Positions 34,095 to 45,992 of a stretch of DNA of 60,000 nucleotides are shown here, in pieces. A model generated the notes under the pieces. That model was not told where the DNA came from, made no database searches, and saw only the letters and a program-made list of their open reading frames with translations. Both the position numbers and the translations under genes were made by a program. Every line of letters starts with the position of its first letter. The stretch's first letter is position 1. The stretch spans positions 90,001-150,000 of the forward strand of contig VIGQ01000015.1 of the NCBI GenBank assembly GCA_009663005.1, in the 5' to 3' direction. Source of the DNA: Actinidia chinensis (lineage: Eukaryota; Streptophyta; Magnoliopsida; Ericales; Actinidiaceae).

Positions 34095-36105
34095 TAAACA
34101 ATATAATTGGATTGAGGCTATCAAACCACAATCTGGGAGGCATCTGTTCTTAGGTTTAGCTTATTGTAGGACTTCTAATAAAAATCTTGTCATCATGGCA
34201 TGTACAAACTTGAGGGCATGATCACTTTTGGCAAACAAGTCAGCACGAACCTTGGCCCTTAGGGTTGAGCTTTCCAGTGTTGCCTAAGAACATTCCAATC
34301 TGTGGAATCGATTTGAACATGAGTTCAGGTTACTTGATCTGCCATGACATTGAGCTTGAGACTGTGTTCTGACAAGAATTGTCCCATTGCCCTGGCTGGT
34401 CTGATTTAGCAGTCTGCCCCCATATGATGGCTGTTTTCATGCCCTGAAATGTTTTTATATTATGTTTTACTGCACATCTCTGTCCATCTGATGAGTGATC
34501 ATCAGCAATCCGAATCACATCTGCCCCGTTATCGACAAGACTTGGAATTTATTGCCAGTTAAAGCATGAGCGTGTGAGTGTTAGCTGCAATCTGGCATAG
34601 TTGAAACCCGAAACCAGCATGGTTTTGTGTTTGCAATGGACTGCTGATGAGCCCAGTATCCGTAAGCAGTCTTTGGATGGGTTAGGAGCTAAGCAGCCCC
34701 CTTTGTCCTTCAATTCGCCGAAGACTTGCTGCATTGATGAGTGCCCCATTACTCTTGCAATGAGAGCAAAACTTGGGTATATTCTCAAATAAAAGGCCTG
34801 TTGATTAAACTTCCCCAAAAGGCAAGCCAATCCAATGGAATTTTCCACCTCCTTGGCCTCCTCATCCTATTTTCAAAAGGGTTCTAGAATAAGACCTCAC
34901 GGTCCGAGTTTGCAGTGATGAATTTATCAAACAGGACTTGCCCCCAACGTGGAGCATATTTGCCCATAGTGCTAATCTCCACAAAGAAAGTGGCAAGTTG
35001 GAGGAGCTGAACCCAGATTGTGAAGCTATTGCCAAAGGTAAAAAACCTAGGCCCTACCAAAAAAACATTGTAAGGTCCTCCTTGTAGAACTTTCAATTTG
35101 GGACTCCTGTAGAATTGCAAAGATGATTCATCGTTGAGGTGTTTGGTGTATTGACAACCTCACTTTCCACAGTGACAACAACTAGGGTGAGTGATTTTTT
35201 TTCATTGGGGAACCGTTCCCCCCAAATACCCAATTAGACTATGCTCCCATTTTCTGGTTACTTGTTCTACATCTTCAATGAGAATTCTTTCATTGGCCCA
35301 TCTCTCGCCCAACCTTAATTAATGCCCATCAAGTTAGCAGGTCTTTGGACGGTCACTCCACATAATAGTTAGCTGGTTGAGGTTTCGTTGTTAACAGAAT
35401 AACCAGCCCCAGAATAAATCGCTCCTCCAATAAGAATGGCAATTTACTACCACCCATAGAATAACGAGTAAGCCGCTTCTCAGTCAAGAAAGAGTCTCAA
35501 GCAGTGGGTTAGAGAGAGAAGCTCCAATTAAAATTTCTTAAGGAGCTCTCTCGCAATCTCCCAAAAGCAGCGGGTACCGAAATCTCCAAAGATTTTAGTT
35601 GGGACTTTCTCTTTTAAACCTACTAACTGAGCTTTTTTTTTTGAATGAGAGCTATTCTTGATTCTATGGGTTGTGGTGCATGATCATTCTTAAGTTGGTG
35701 GAGCAATTTGTTAATTCTGTTTTCCCCTTTATATAGGTACTCAATAAATAAATAAAGATAGATTTGTAGTAGGAGGGTGCTTTTAAGAAAAACTCTAAGG
35801 ACCAGAAGAAAGATGAGTCCAAATTTGGTTTATTCTAGTAGGTTTCTTACCCTTGAGAGAGCATTTGACTTTTAGAATGTGGTGCTAGTTACAAAGTTTA
35901 CCAAGTGCTCCCATAGCAGCCAGTAAAGTCTCTTACATTTCTTTCTTTCGGAAGTGTAGTGAGGGTTGCCCACTGTTAGTGAACAATACTTTAACTATAC
36001 AAATATTATTGATTGGGCTATCAAAACCTCCATTTGGGAATCTATTTTAGGGTCGGCATTATTTGTAGGCTTTTTCTAAATCGTCGTCATACGGCCTGTA
36101 CAGGG
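34095..36105. repeat. pair of diverged direct repeats about 1.9 kb apart
   Basis: 34095-34205 and 35985-36105 share AACAATACTT, ATTGGATTG/ATTGATTG, GGCTATCAAA, CTGGGAGGCATCT/TTGGGAATCTAT and TTTAG. Between them lies about 1.8 kb of less AT-rich DNA with short frames on both strands, none of which I recognise. The pair could be LTR remnants of an old element or a local duplication. Confidence 0.45.
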
Positions 36106-37654
36106 ACTCTCACAACAAGTCCCCCATGTATAATGTAGGGGGTCGATGATGCATTGACATGCTTTGTTTTAGAGCAACAAAATTTGTTAGGAGAATGCTT
36201 ATTAAACAAACAACATCCAAAACAAAAATTAGTAATAATGATTGCGCTGTTTGTGGGTCTTCACTGTAAAAACAGAATGATGCTATGACCTGCACGGTGT
36301 TACAGTTTCTGTGTCCATAGCACATTCGTCAGAACAAAAAAAGCCAATGGCCTTTTAATTGTTAAAAATGTCAACCAACTACCTTATTTTGGCTAAAGAT
36401 TCTATTAAAATTTTAAAATAATTAGATTTTTCATGGGAAATATCAGTTGAATAGTTCAATAATAATATTTCTTGCCATCATAATAATTCGTTAGTGTCTC
36501 ATTGAAGTTATTACAACTTGTTGAAAATTGATTTATCATGTCCTGAGTCCATACAAACTATCGGGTTGACTATGCCAAATGGTCCGGTAACGACATGACC
36601 TATGGTTGGAAGAGCATTTGATTATTCAGAATTTTTTTTTTGGGGGGAGTAAACCTCTTTTATCACTATTTTTATACGTATCATGTAATTTTGCCTGTTT
36701 AGCAAAAAAATCTTGTTCTGTTGTTTTGTGGGTTGTAGTTGTTCGTTTTTTTTCCCTAGCATTTGAGTAATCATTTGGAAGCTTAAAGGAACATTTGAGG
36801 ACAGCAAACAATTTTTGTGCCTGTTTTATGTTATGTAGCTAGCAGGCTAGACTTCTCTCTTGCCCAAATTATCTGTTTAAAATTTGATTAATATGTAGTT
36901 AAAGCACCGGCATACATGAAACAATTGTCCAGTTCTGGTGGGTGGTTATTTTGCGTGGTTAACATAATATCTATTTTTCAAATCCGTATCTATTCTGGGT
37001 GGTAGCAAAGGCCTTGCTGAATGAAACCTGAATTCTTTCTGTTGTAGTTTTTACTATGCAATGGTTGAAAATTTGTTGTTGGTGGTATTTTAAGCTACTC
37101 TTTCGTTGGAGCTTTTACTATGCTAATGGTGAAATTTGTTGTTGGGTTGTTATCTAAGCTACTTAGACCCCAAATTTTGGTTATGTGGGAGGCATTTGGG
37201 AATAAGCGAAACTTTCGGGTTCTTGTGGGAGGTATTTTGGATAACTTATCTTTGTATCTAGAAAGAAAGAAATTTGGAAAAGTATTAAACTTAAGTGGCA
37301 AGTTATTATTTTTGTTACAAGAATCAGTAATAAAAAGTTTCGATAATAGTTTCAAGGTGTGCAATAAGGTTTATAATTTTTGAAAAAAAAAGTAGCGACG
37401 TTAACCTGATTTGGAATGTCTTATTTTTCTATTTAATTTACGTGACCTGAGAATTAATGAAATGGATTCAAATTTACAGAATACGAAATCGTATATGGAA
37501 GTAGTTTTATAATATGGTCTGACTTTCCCGGTCACTTGCCCAATTATCCTTTCTTCATTTGTTGAACCTAGACTGAGAATATATTTATGGCAAACACTAT
37601 TTTCATAATCCAGAAAAAGGATACCGGCCGACTGCTGTTGTTGTGGACCTCATT

Positions 37655-37755
37655 CAATCAACGACTAACCCTATCCCCTATTTTATTGAATTGGGTGAGC
37701 CTCAAAAACCAAAAACTAGGGACCAAAACTAGGGGATAGGATTGAGTTGGTTTGG
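37655..37755. mobile_element. small MITE with CCTATCCCCTA arms
   Basis: The left arm CAATCAACGACTAACCCTAT continues CCCCTATTTT. The right arm on the complement reads CCAACTCAATCCTATCCCCT continuing AGTTTT. They form an imperfect inverted repeat around a 30-base centre. No clear target duplication. Confidence 0.5.
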
Positions 37756-37800
37756 AATGACTAGTGTGTGTGAAGAATCTTTGGGGTATGTGATTATTCC

Positions 37801-38025
37801 TGTATGACTCTTCCTTTGAAAGTCTTTCAATTATATTCAGAAATATTTAGATACATAATATATTTTGATTTGATAGTTACTTTATTTTAAATTTTTTGTT
37901 CTTATGTAAATTATTTCATTTTTGATCTTCTTCTATATAAATAGGCTTGTATGTATTATTCAATTCACTCAATACAATATAAGAAGAAATTCTCTCTCTC
38001 GCACTCTACAGTTTCTTTCTGAACA
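37801..38025 (+). mobile_element. solo LTR, 225 bp, with perfect 5-bp target duplication
   Basis: It begins TGTATGACTC and ends TCTGAACA. ATTCC flanks it on both sides (37796-37800 and 38026-38030). Inside, CTATATAAATAGGCTTG is a TATA box, followed by CAATTCACTCAATACAA and a CT-rich tract, the usual order in copia-type LTRs. No internal region remains, so it arose by recombination between two LTRs. Confidence 0.8.
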
Positions 38026-38689
38026 ATTCCATTATAACTTTTTTCAATTTTGCAAAGGGCAAACTGATCGTGGTCGACATTTTCATTGATGCCTAGTGAT
38101 CCTTGGATCTATGGATGTACTTGTTGAACCCTCCCAAACTGACAATTCAGTGTTATTTTGCAGCAGAATTTGTGGTCAGAGAGACAAGGAAATTCTTCTC
38201 TTTCATTTCCAACCATATTTTTCCCTATGTTTGTTGCTACTCACTATTTTTTGTTCTTTATTCTCCTTCTAGTGTGAGGTGTCAAATGGGGTTGGGGACA
38301 GAAAAAAACTTAATTGTCTGAACTAAAAATCTTCTTTACTCTGTTTTAGCCAGGAAGGGGGAACTTATACATACGGACTCGGATACCTACCAAACAATAA
38401 TCACTTGGACCAATTCTGTATTGCCTTTTTGTATAACTTTCGGCTTGATTTAACCGTTAATTAATTTTTCTGCCATTTGGATCGTATCTACAATGGACAA
38501 GTCTGCGTTAGTGCAGCTGCTGACTCAATAGAGTGTATAGTGTCAGGCCCCTGAAATGAGGTAGGAGATTTTTGCCATCTACAAAATGAACAATCCATTT
38601 TTCCTGTAGGATGGATCCATGTATGCCATTTTAGCACTCCTATCTCCTCTTTTGTTTCGTTGTCCTTATACAATTGTTTTGCTTTGCAG

Positions 38690-38795
38690 GGATATGGTTT
38701 ATTCATTTATCGCATTTATTGCCCGATGAGTTCCCATATATTGGAGGCGATAAGATTTTTTACAGCTACAATTCAGTACTAGCAAAAAAAATCAG
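38690..38795 (+). CDS. possible internal exon of an unidentified gene
   Basis: A pyrimidine-rich acceptor TTTTGCTTTGCAG is followed by 106 bases open in one frame (WFIHLSHLLPDEFPYIGG, then DKIFYSYNSVLAKKI) and a donor ATCAG|GTAATAG. The residue pattern looks protein-like. I do not recognise the family. The exon at 40000-40057 and the promoter at 30952 could belong to the same plus-strand gene, but nothing shows this directly. Confidence 0.35.
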
Positions 38796-39999
38796 GTAAT
38801 AGATTTCTACTTACAGATTCCGGTAAAGAAGAAGAGTAAAATAACCCAGGGTTCTCTTGAAGCACTGAGCATTTTTGAAGCTCAACATGAAACTTGGTAT
38901 TTCATAAATTGTGATCACAAATGGCTTACAATGTGGAATACTAATTGTACTCTAAACTCGAAATAAACAGTTACCAACTCGTGCATAATGCTGGACCAAG
39001 CGGGTCAGTTGTAATATGCGCATAATGGGAATTCACCATTGCTTTTTTCAATGCTTATGAACACAGACTTGGTTGAAACTTTGAATCAACAACATTATCG
39101 GACAGTTTAGATGATTGAGTTTTCAATATGACCTGATTTTTCCCAACTGTTGTTCTATTGAAGGATCCCAGGCCCAAGTCCCCTGAAGGGTGGCGACGGG
39201 ATGAGTGAGGAGGGTGAGAGCTGCGTCTGCCGGGACTCCCTATCGCACTAAGCAGGTTGCTTTCAGATAGTCGCGGTTTGTTTAGGAAGGAACAATCGAC
39301 TGCCCATCGATGTCAATGTGGGCCAACGAGTGCCGTGGCTTCCCAAGGCACGCCAAAGTGTGTGCCCACCAATCATTTGTGACTTGAGATAAAATGCTGA
39401 CCAAAGCACTAAATTACCTTCATACGGATGAGGAATGATTGAAGCTGGCGGTTTTTTTGCATTTAAAATCCTTCGAACGTAAACCATATTCCATATGCAC
39501 GTGTCTCACATAGGAATGATCTGTTGAGTCAGGGGTTTATTTTGATCTCTTTTATATTTATTTTTTCGCCGATTGGTGAAACCTTCAACTTCCTCTAGGG
39601 GAGTTGTCATACTTTGTCTATTAGCAACAAAAGGGAAAATTAAAATCAGGACTTCTTGGTTTTCTAGCTGTAGTGGAGTATCATATGAATTTGCAATCGA
39701 TCTCGGCTTTTGTTGTGATTTGGTAGAAAAAAACATTAGTGAGGTTCTGAACTCTCTAAAGACAATTACATCATCACCCTCATACATGTTAACCAATGTT
39801 TTATTCATCCTCTATTACATTGAATTTGTTGTTCAATCCCTAGGAACAGAGTTTTACTTTGTCGGGTTAGGGGTTCACCGTGTTGTCATTATTTATGCTT
39901 ATCTATACATTTTGCCGAGGGGAGCTAAAGATGCTAGGTTTTCAGTTCGATCCCACGAACTCTTTGAATACCTTTGATTACTAATCTCTTCGTTTCCAG

Positions 40000-40057
40000 A
40001 CGATGCTACCTGAGGCAGTTGCAATTGTCATGCTCCCACCGAATTTATTAAAACAAG
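40000..40057 (+). CDS. possible short exon, TMLPEAVAIVMLPPNLLKQ
   Basis: The acceptor CTCTTCGTTTCCAG and the donor AAACAAG|GTAGAATA enclose 58 bases encoding TMLPEAVAIVMLPPNLLKQ in one frame. Both sites fit plant consensus. The gene is not recognised. It lies 1.2 kb after the exon-like stretch at 38690-38795 on the same strand. Confidence 0.3.
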
Positions 40058-40489
40058 GTAGAATACTTTGCGCAAACTTGTTTGGATTCCCATATTGATA
40101 CAGAACAATAATTTCTTCTGTCTAGATAATCTTCTGCTTTAATCTTTCCCTCGGGGGGAGCTTTTGTAGGATAGAATAATTCAATCAACAAAGCCTCACC
40201 CAATATATGAGGATTTTTTCTACTTAGCATAAAAAGTGTGCTGATTGTGGAACTAATCTAAATCTACCGATGGAAGGTGAATTGAATGAAATGAGAACTT
40301 AGATAATCTTTTATACATTCATGTGCAGACTGACAGAAATAGTTGAAAATCAATTAGCTTCTCATTTCACTAATGAAACACCCGTGCTGTGATACTTATG
40401 CACCGCAACAATTTTGTCACAAATGCACAATTTTATAGTTCTATATCACCGTTAAGATAGCTGCGCCTGAATGTAGAAATGGCTGGGGT

Positions 40490-40629
40490 TTCGTATGATT
40501 ATACTGTACTTGGATTAAGGATTTATGGAGGAGATTTGCGGAGGAAAAATAAAATTAAAGAAAAGCGTTGGATACAATAACTTTCTTTTCTTTTCCTCCA
40601 TAAATCCTTAAACCAAATACAGCCGAACG
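40490..40629. mobile_element. 140-bp MITE, TTCGGCTGTATTTGG type
   Basis: The left arm contains CTGTACTTGGATTAAGGATT followed by TATGGAGG. The right arm on the complement contains CTGTATTTGGTTTAAGGATT followed by TATGGAGG. This makes near-perfect inverted repeats of about 30 bases. A one-sided relative lies near 44776-44830 (TATATTTGGATTAAGGATT). Confidence 0.7.
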
Positions 40630-41325
40630 GATCTTGTAACTGGGTATTTTCACCTTTAGAAGTTCAATTTGTGTGTTGGTTTTATCTAGGGAGTTCTGGG
40701 AATATTAAGGCTACTCAGGACGCTTGGCTCCTACCCCATGCCTCCCGTTTTTCCCTCTCCTCACTCTTCTTCCATACATGTTTGTTATAACCCTCCCCCC
40801 CCTTCTGCTCCTTCGCCTACATTTCCTCTCGTCACTCCCTTCTTCGCCGTCTCCTTTTCCCATCCTGGTGGGATAAACATCTCAAGGAGTGCCGAGAGAA
40901 GGGATATCATCTCAGAGAAGTTGGTGAGGGAGTCCCGTATGTGAGCAATGCTCAACGTCTATATTAAACCCGAATCTGAGGTTAGAAAAAACTAGAAAAT
41001 ATGAGGACTTGTCGTTGATTGCAAAGTTGGCCTCTGATTATTATGCATCGTTCGGACGCGTCATGCTAAACGTTAGTCTTCACAAAGTGAACGGTTAAAA
41101 CAATGATGTACAGATCTCGAATGGTAATGCTTTTCTTTATTATAGATGCGATATCAGTAATGACTACACCGAGAAATGAGAAATTGTTGTACGAATTGTG
41201 AAGCAGTACAAAAATTAATTGCTTTTTTGTTGCCACACGAAAATCAATATCAGCAATAAACAATAAATCGAGTAGGAAAGAAATAGAAGGGGAGGGGGAG
41301 AAAAGAAATTTTGACTTCACCTCCA

Positions 41326-41745
41326 ATGTTTTTTTTTAAAAACCGAAACTGGGTTTGTGAACCGGAAGGCACCGGGTCACGGGGTTACCGGTCAAAATGT
41401 CAGGTCAACTGTTATCGAAGTGTAACGGTCATAAATCTTATTTATAAATAGATACAAAAATAAAAATAATTGGAAAGTTAATTGTAATAATTTTAACATG
41501 GTAATCAAGGGAGATATAAGGTTTAAATTATGATTAAACAAAAAAAAAAAAGTTACATATCTCCAGTCAACCGGTTTTTTTTAATGCCGATTCAATTCGG
41601 TTTATCGGTTCACACCACCGGGTTGACTGGGTTGATCGGATTTTGACCAAAACCGGGTTTTGGTGGGTAACCAGGACCGTTTCTCCAGCGATCGACGGTT
41701 AACTGGTCAAACTTGCCGTTCGGTCCGGTTTTTACAACATGCTTC
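41326..41745. mobile_element. ACCGG-rich hAT-like MITE, copy 1
   Basis: The ends are CAATGTTTTTTTTTAAAAAC and, on the complement, CATGTTGTAAAAACCGGACC. The inner arms are dense in ACCGG, GGGTCA and GGTTGACC. Flanks share CTTCA (CTTCACC before, CTTCATAC after), an eroded target duplication. It belongs to the family of 42404-42803 and 53391-54184. Confidence 0.65.
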
Positions 41746-42403
41746 ATACCATAATTCAGAAGAAAGACAATGAGAGGAGAAAGTTGACTTCACATCAGAG
41801 TTTAAGAAGAAAGAAAGAAAAAACTAGAGGTTTTCTCATTTCTAATCCTCTCTTAAAAATAGAAGGCTATGTTCGTATTTATAACCTTAAAAACTCGTAA
41901 TTCAATAAGGTTTTGTTGGTAATATTTAAAAGTCAAGTTTTTTGTTTAAATTTGATACTAAAAAGGGTAAGTTTTTTTATTTTTTTGCTTTGTGGCTTTA
42001 TTTTAGCTAAAATTAAGTAAAAAAATAAAACTAAAAAGTAAAAAAGTCAACTCTAATTTGAGATTTTTGTTATTTTAAGTAAAAAAAAAAAACTAAAAAA
42101 AAATGGTGCCAAAAACGGAGCTTAAGACTTCAATAGTTGGTAATCAAAACTCTGAACGGACTAGGAAAACGCCCACTAACTTAGTAAGGATAATAAATAA
42201 CTTTAAAATTAAAAAAATATATAAATAATAAAATATAATTAAATAATTCTAGGTTTTTCGTCGCATCATATGATTCCTAAGATATTTTTGAAGAAATAAG
42301 TGGTGATGTTCAAAAAAACCAGATTGGTTACATGTGGAGGTTCCAAATGAACACGACATGATTTGTTCATGTGATGGGAGAAACCTTTTATTGTAGGTGG
42401 ATG

Positions 42404-42803
42404 CACTGTTTTAAAATCCGAATCGATCCGGGCCGGTTCGACCGGTTGAAACCGCCGGTCGGAGAAACGGTACGTTACCCATTTTGGTCAAAACCCGGTC
42501 AAACCGGTCAACCCGGTTGACCGGTGACCGGTCATTGACCGGATTGAACCGGTTGACTGAGACATATTTAACCTTTTTTGTATTTAATCACACTTAGACA
42601 CTCAAAATTTTAAGTATCTCACTTGATTCACAATGTTAAAATTATTGCCCAATTAACTCCCAAATTATTTTATTTTCATTATTATAAAATAATTTATGAC
42701 GTCACGGGTCATAAACGGTGGACCCGATGGTTGAAAAACGGTGAACCCGTGATCGGTGCATTTTGGTTCAAAACCCGGTTTCCGATTTTTTTTAAAAACA
42801 GTG
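42404..42803. mobile_element. ACCGG-rich hAT MITE, copy 2, perfect 8-bp target duplication
   Basis: It starts CACTGTTTTAAAATCCG and ends TTTTTTAAAAACAGTG. GGTGGATG flanks it exactly on both sides (42396-42403 and 42804-42811). The 8-base duplication and CA..TG ends assign the family to hAT. The arms are full of ACCGGTT/AACCGGTC and the centre is AT-rich. It is non-coding. Confidence 0.85.
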
Positions 42804-43153
42804 GGTGGATGGTATTGCACGTTGGATAAGGTTTCTTCACGCGATTTTTGTTTGCTTGGATTTTTTTGTCACAGAGCAACATCGTTTGGTTTGCAACTAT
42901 TGCTTTATTCTTAAAGATAAAAAGCGGAAAAAAACAAAAGTTAAGGGTGTTTGGTTAACCAAATTTAAGGTGACTTTTAAAGTCTTTTTAGTTGAAAAAA
43001 AAGAGTTAAAGATGATATGGGTGGTACATTCTCCAAGTTATGCATCTGCCTATTAAGGTGATTTATATTGCCAAGAGCTTACCTCACCAAAACATTTGAG
43101 TCGTGACTTGAACTCCACGTCGCCAATAAGAAGCTGGGGTATTACGCGATTGC

Positions 43154-43947
43154 TAGGGGTTGTCCATAGTCAGGATTGGTTCGGGTCTATAAGAATCCAG
43201 TAACCAATCCATATTTAACGATCTGAAAACATAAGAACCGGAAACCTACCATTATTAAGTATTAGAACAAACCAAAACGGATCGCCTTATCGGTTCGGTT
43301 CCGGTTCAATCCAATTAACATTTTAAATTATTTTTATAAAATATAAAATTACAAACAAACTATTTATTTAAATAACCAATAACTTTTATTAATGACTTCA
43401 AGTCATGTAACCAAAATTAGTATAAAATAGTATAGATGACTCCTTAAATGATATTACATCAACCAACTCTAATATTGCAATTAATAACCATAAAAAGTTT
43501 AGAATTCATAATGGATAAACAAACAAAAAGAATAAATAAAAAACTGAAAAAGAATTCATAATGGATAACAAAAGAAAAATAATGATAAATATGGATAGAG
43601 AAAGAATGTAAAATGTTTGTGATGAAAACTAGATATAGTAATCAATACTATCCATGGAGGTGAAAATATTTTTGTTGGGGACGCTAAAGTAATCAGTTGT
43701 AGTATAAATTAATGTTCTAGATAAATAATGTATACGCGTTATATATATATATATACATATATAGTAATCGATTTTCGGTTCGGTTCGGTTCGAAACCCAC
43801 GGTTTAAAAATAAAAATAGGTAACCGAACCAAATGAACGATTCTGAATTTTTAAAAATCAGAACCTAACCATTAAACCATAAGAACCAATCCAAAATGCA
43901 CGGTTCGGTTCGGTTCACCGATTTTTGAATTTTTTTGGACACCCCTA
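43154..43947. mobile_element. 794-bp hAT-like MITE, TAGGGGTTGTCC ends
   Basis: The left end is TAGGGGTTGTCCATAG and the right end on the complement is TAGGGGTGTCCAAAAAAATT. The inner arms carry GGTTCGG and its complement, and a short (TA)n run lies at 43741-43763. Flanking 8-mers GCGATTGC and ACGCTTGT agree at only five positions, so the target duplication is uncertain. No transposase frame is present. Confidence 0.65.
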
Positions 43948-43993
43948 ACGCTTGTCATAGGACCTCCATCTCAACAAGATCTCAAACCCTTAT

Positions 43994-44441
43994 GCCCTGT
44001 TTGATAACCCGAGTGGGGGGGGATTGGACTAATAGTCCGGTGGGGCCATCCATTACTTTGCTATTTGGTTTGACTATTGTCACCGGGGACTAATAGTCCG
44101 GTAGGACTATTAATACCCCCACTAGTAGGATATTAAGACCACGGGACATGATAACAGTACCATCCTACTCCAGGACTCAATTGACAAAATTATCATTGAT
44201 ATTTGATAATTGTGAATTAACGGATAAATATGGGAAATTCATGAAAAAATTCTATAGTCTTAGACACTATTAACCACATTATTCGTGATATTTACTTAAG
44301 CCAACGTCTAATCCCGGGAAACCAAAAACCACCGGGCGGCTTTTTGCTCTCATACTATATCCCTACTAATTATTTAATTCCAATCACCTAATCCCACTCG
44401 TTACTAATCCTACCAATCCCATTACATTATCAAACGGGGCC
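43994..44441. mobile_element. 448-bp MITE, GCCCTGTTTGATAA ends
   Basis: It starts GCCCTGTTTGATAA and ends TTATCAAACGGGGCC. TAT flanks it on both sides, which suggests a 3-base duplication as in PIF/Harbinger elements, although TAT is not their usual TWA. The inner repeats CTAATAGTCCGG occur twice near the left end. A relative with CTAATAGTCCC and TCAAACAAGG motifs lies at about 57940-58960. Confidence 0.6.
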
Positions 44442-44454
44442 TATGAGACTTCTT

Positions 44455-44760
44455 CTCCATCTCGTCACCTATAATTGTGAAGCATTCTCCATATGGCCTT
44501 CATGTTTACTCCAATATATCTTGAGATTCTCTATACTAGCCGTCTGAAGATCACGTCGATATTCATACACAGCTCTCCATTCTCTAACTATAAAAGGGTC
44601 GTTCCTCCATCATTAAAAGGTATGCCAAAACACTCTGTTAATTTCTCACCCGGCCGATAACGGCTTGCGCAGGTCGTCCGAATTGTTATCGAGATCCAAA
44701 TGAGGTAAAGAGCAAACTCTAACTGTTGGTTGCGCGCTCCTAGATTCTACCACAACCAAA
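44455..44760 (+). mobile_element. LTR-like fragment
   Basis: CTATAAAAGGGTCGTTCC, then CTCTGTTAATTTCTC, GCGCAGGTCGTCC and AACTGTTGGTTGCGCG follow the same order as in the block at 21110-21775. It is the promoter-to-end part of a related LTR. No coding region is attached. Confidence 0.45.
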
Positions 44761-44829
44761 AATATTAAGTGAATTTAGGTTATATTTGGATTAAGGATTC
44801 AGGTAGAGATTTGTAAAGAAACAAATTTA

Positions 44830-45990
44830 AAAAAATAGATTAAATACGAACCTGTAGATCATTAACTATTTATTTTTTTGATATTTTTCTTGTCAAATCT
44901 TAATTCCTAACACGGTCTTATAAAGTTTGATTAGATTAAAATGGTAGCCAAACTATCTCATTTTAAATTTAGACTATCTTCCACTATTTTCTGATGAAAT
45001 TCATTTGAGTTAATTCAACGGCTAGACCTGATACTATTTTTTTTTCTCCCAAAAAACATCATTCAATCTCTCAAATGTGTGAACCTACATAGGTTCTTAT
45101 CTAATTAAACAAACATTAAATCTGGGAGCATTTTTATTGGGACCCAAAAAAATATAAAATATATTTTTTTTCCTCACTTATCCCAAACTAGCAAAGTTTT
45201 TTCAAAATCATTATAGTTTTCAATTTGTTCTCTAATTTGTAGTAATGTTCTATTCGAATTTCATGCCAATGTATCTTTTAGTTAATATTTATATTTTATC
45301 TATTGTTTAGATGTAAACTTTTTAACGAGTACACTTAACAGATATTTTTTTTTACTTAGTGTCTGTGAACACGAGCAAATACCAGTAATCTTACACTTAT
45401 GAGTGGAACCAAACATGCCGAGTCTCTTTTGTTTTCCATCCTTTTTGGTCTTAAATGCCCAAAAGCCTAACTTGTTGGGAAGTTCATTAGGTTTCCAATT
45501 TTAAGAAGACACAAACTTAAGTGAACCAAAAAGCATTAAATGTCCCCTTAAAATTGAACAACTTGGAAGGAATACGAACCGCTAATTGAGAAACCTGTAG
45601 TTTCAAATTTAGACAATAATTTTGTTTTTAAATTAAAATAAGTGATTTTAAATTTACTTGACTAGTGAATTATATGAACACATACTCCAAACAAATCTGA
45701 TTTTTTTATTTTTTTTGCATTAATTTGTCACAATCCAAATTCTGTAAATGCATCTCACCATTGCACTTAATCCATTTTTTGTTTTTGGACTGTATTCTAT
45801 TAAAGGACGAGGTGTTCCTAGGCCACCATTATACCAGGAATTTGATACATAAAATCCATTAACATAATGTTACAAATTTTACAGAAGATTTCAAAAATGA
45901 AATAAATTAACGATAAAAAAACAGAGGAGGGGAAATAGGAAACTGTCTCGTGATTAAATGGGTGTAAGTCCGGCTTAACCCCCCTTCACA
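44830..45990. other. gene-free AT-rich stretch
   Basis: No exon, terminal repeat pair or tandem array that I can support. Confidence 0.55.
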
Positions 45991-45992
45991 TT

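Noticed and set aside
34549..34848. 99-codon minus ORF MENSIGLACLLGKFNQQ...
   Set aside because: Composition is plausible but no family is recognised, the opposite strand is also open, and it lies between diverged direct repeats, so it is more likely transposon-derived.
37095..37383. Overlapping ORFs on both strands (about 88 codons each)
   Set aside because: Mutually open frames in AT-rich DNA without splice or start context; no domain seen.
39930..39955. B-box-like AGTTCGATCCC, possible SINE
   Set aside because: No A-box at the right distance upstream and no SINE tail or flanking duplication.
39573..39977. 134-codon plus ORF and overlapping minus ORF of 100 codons; possible organelle DNA
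   Set aside because: Both strands are open and neither reading matches a plastid or mitochondrial protein I recognise, so I did not call a gene or organelle insertion.
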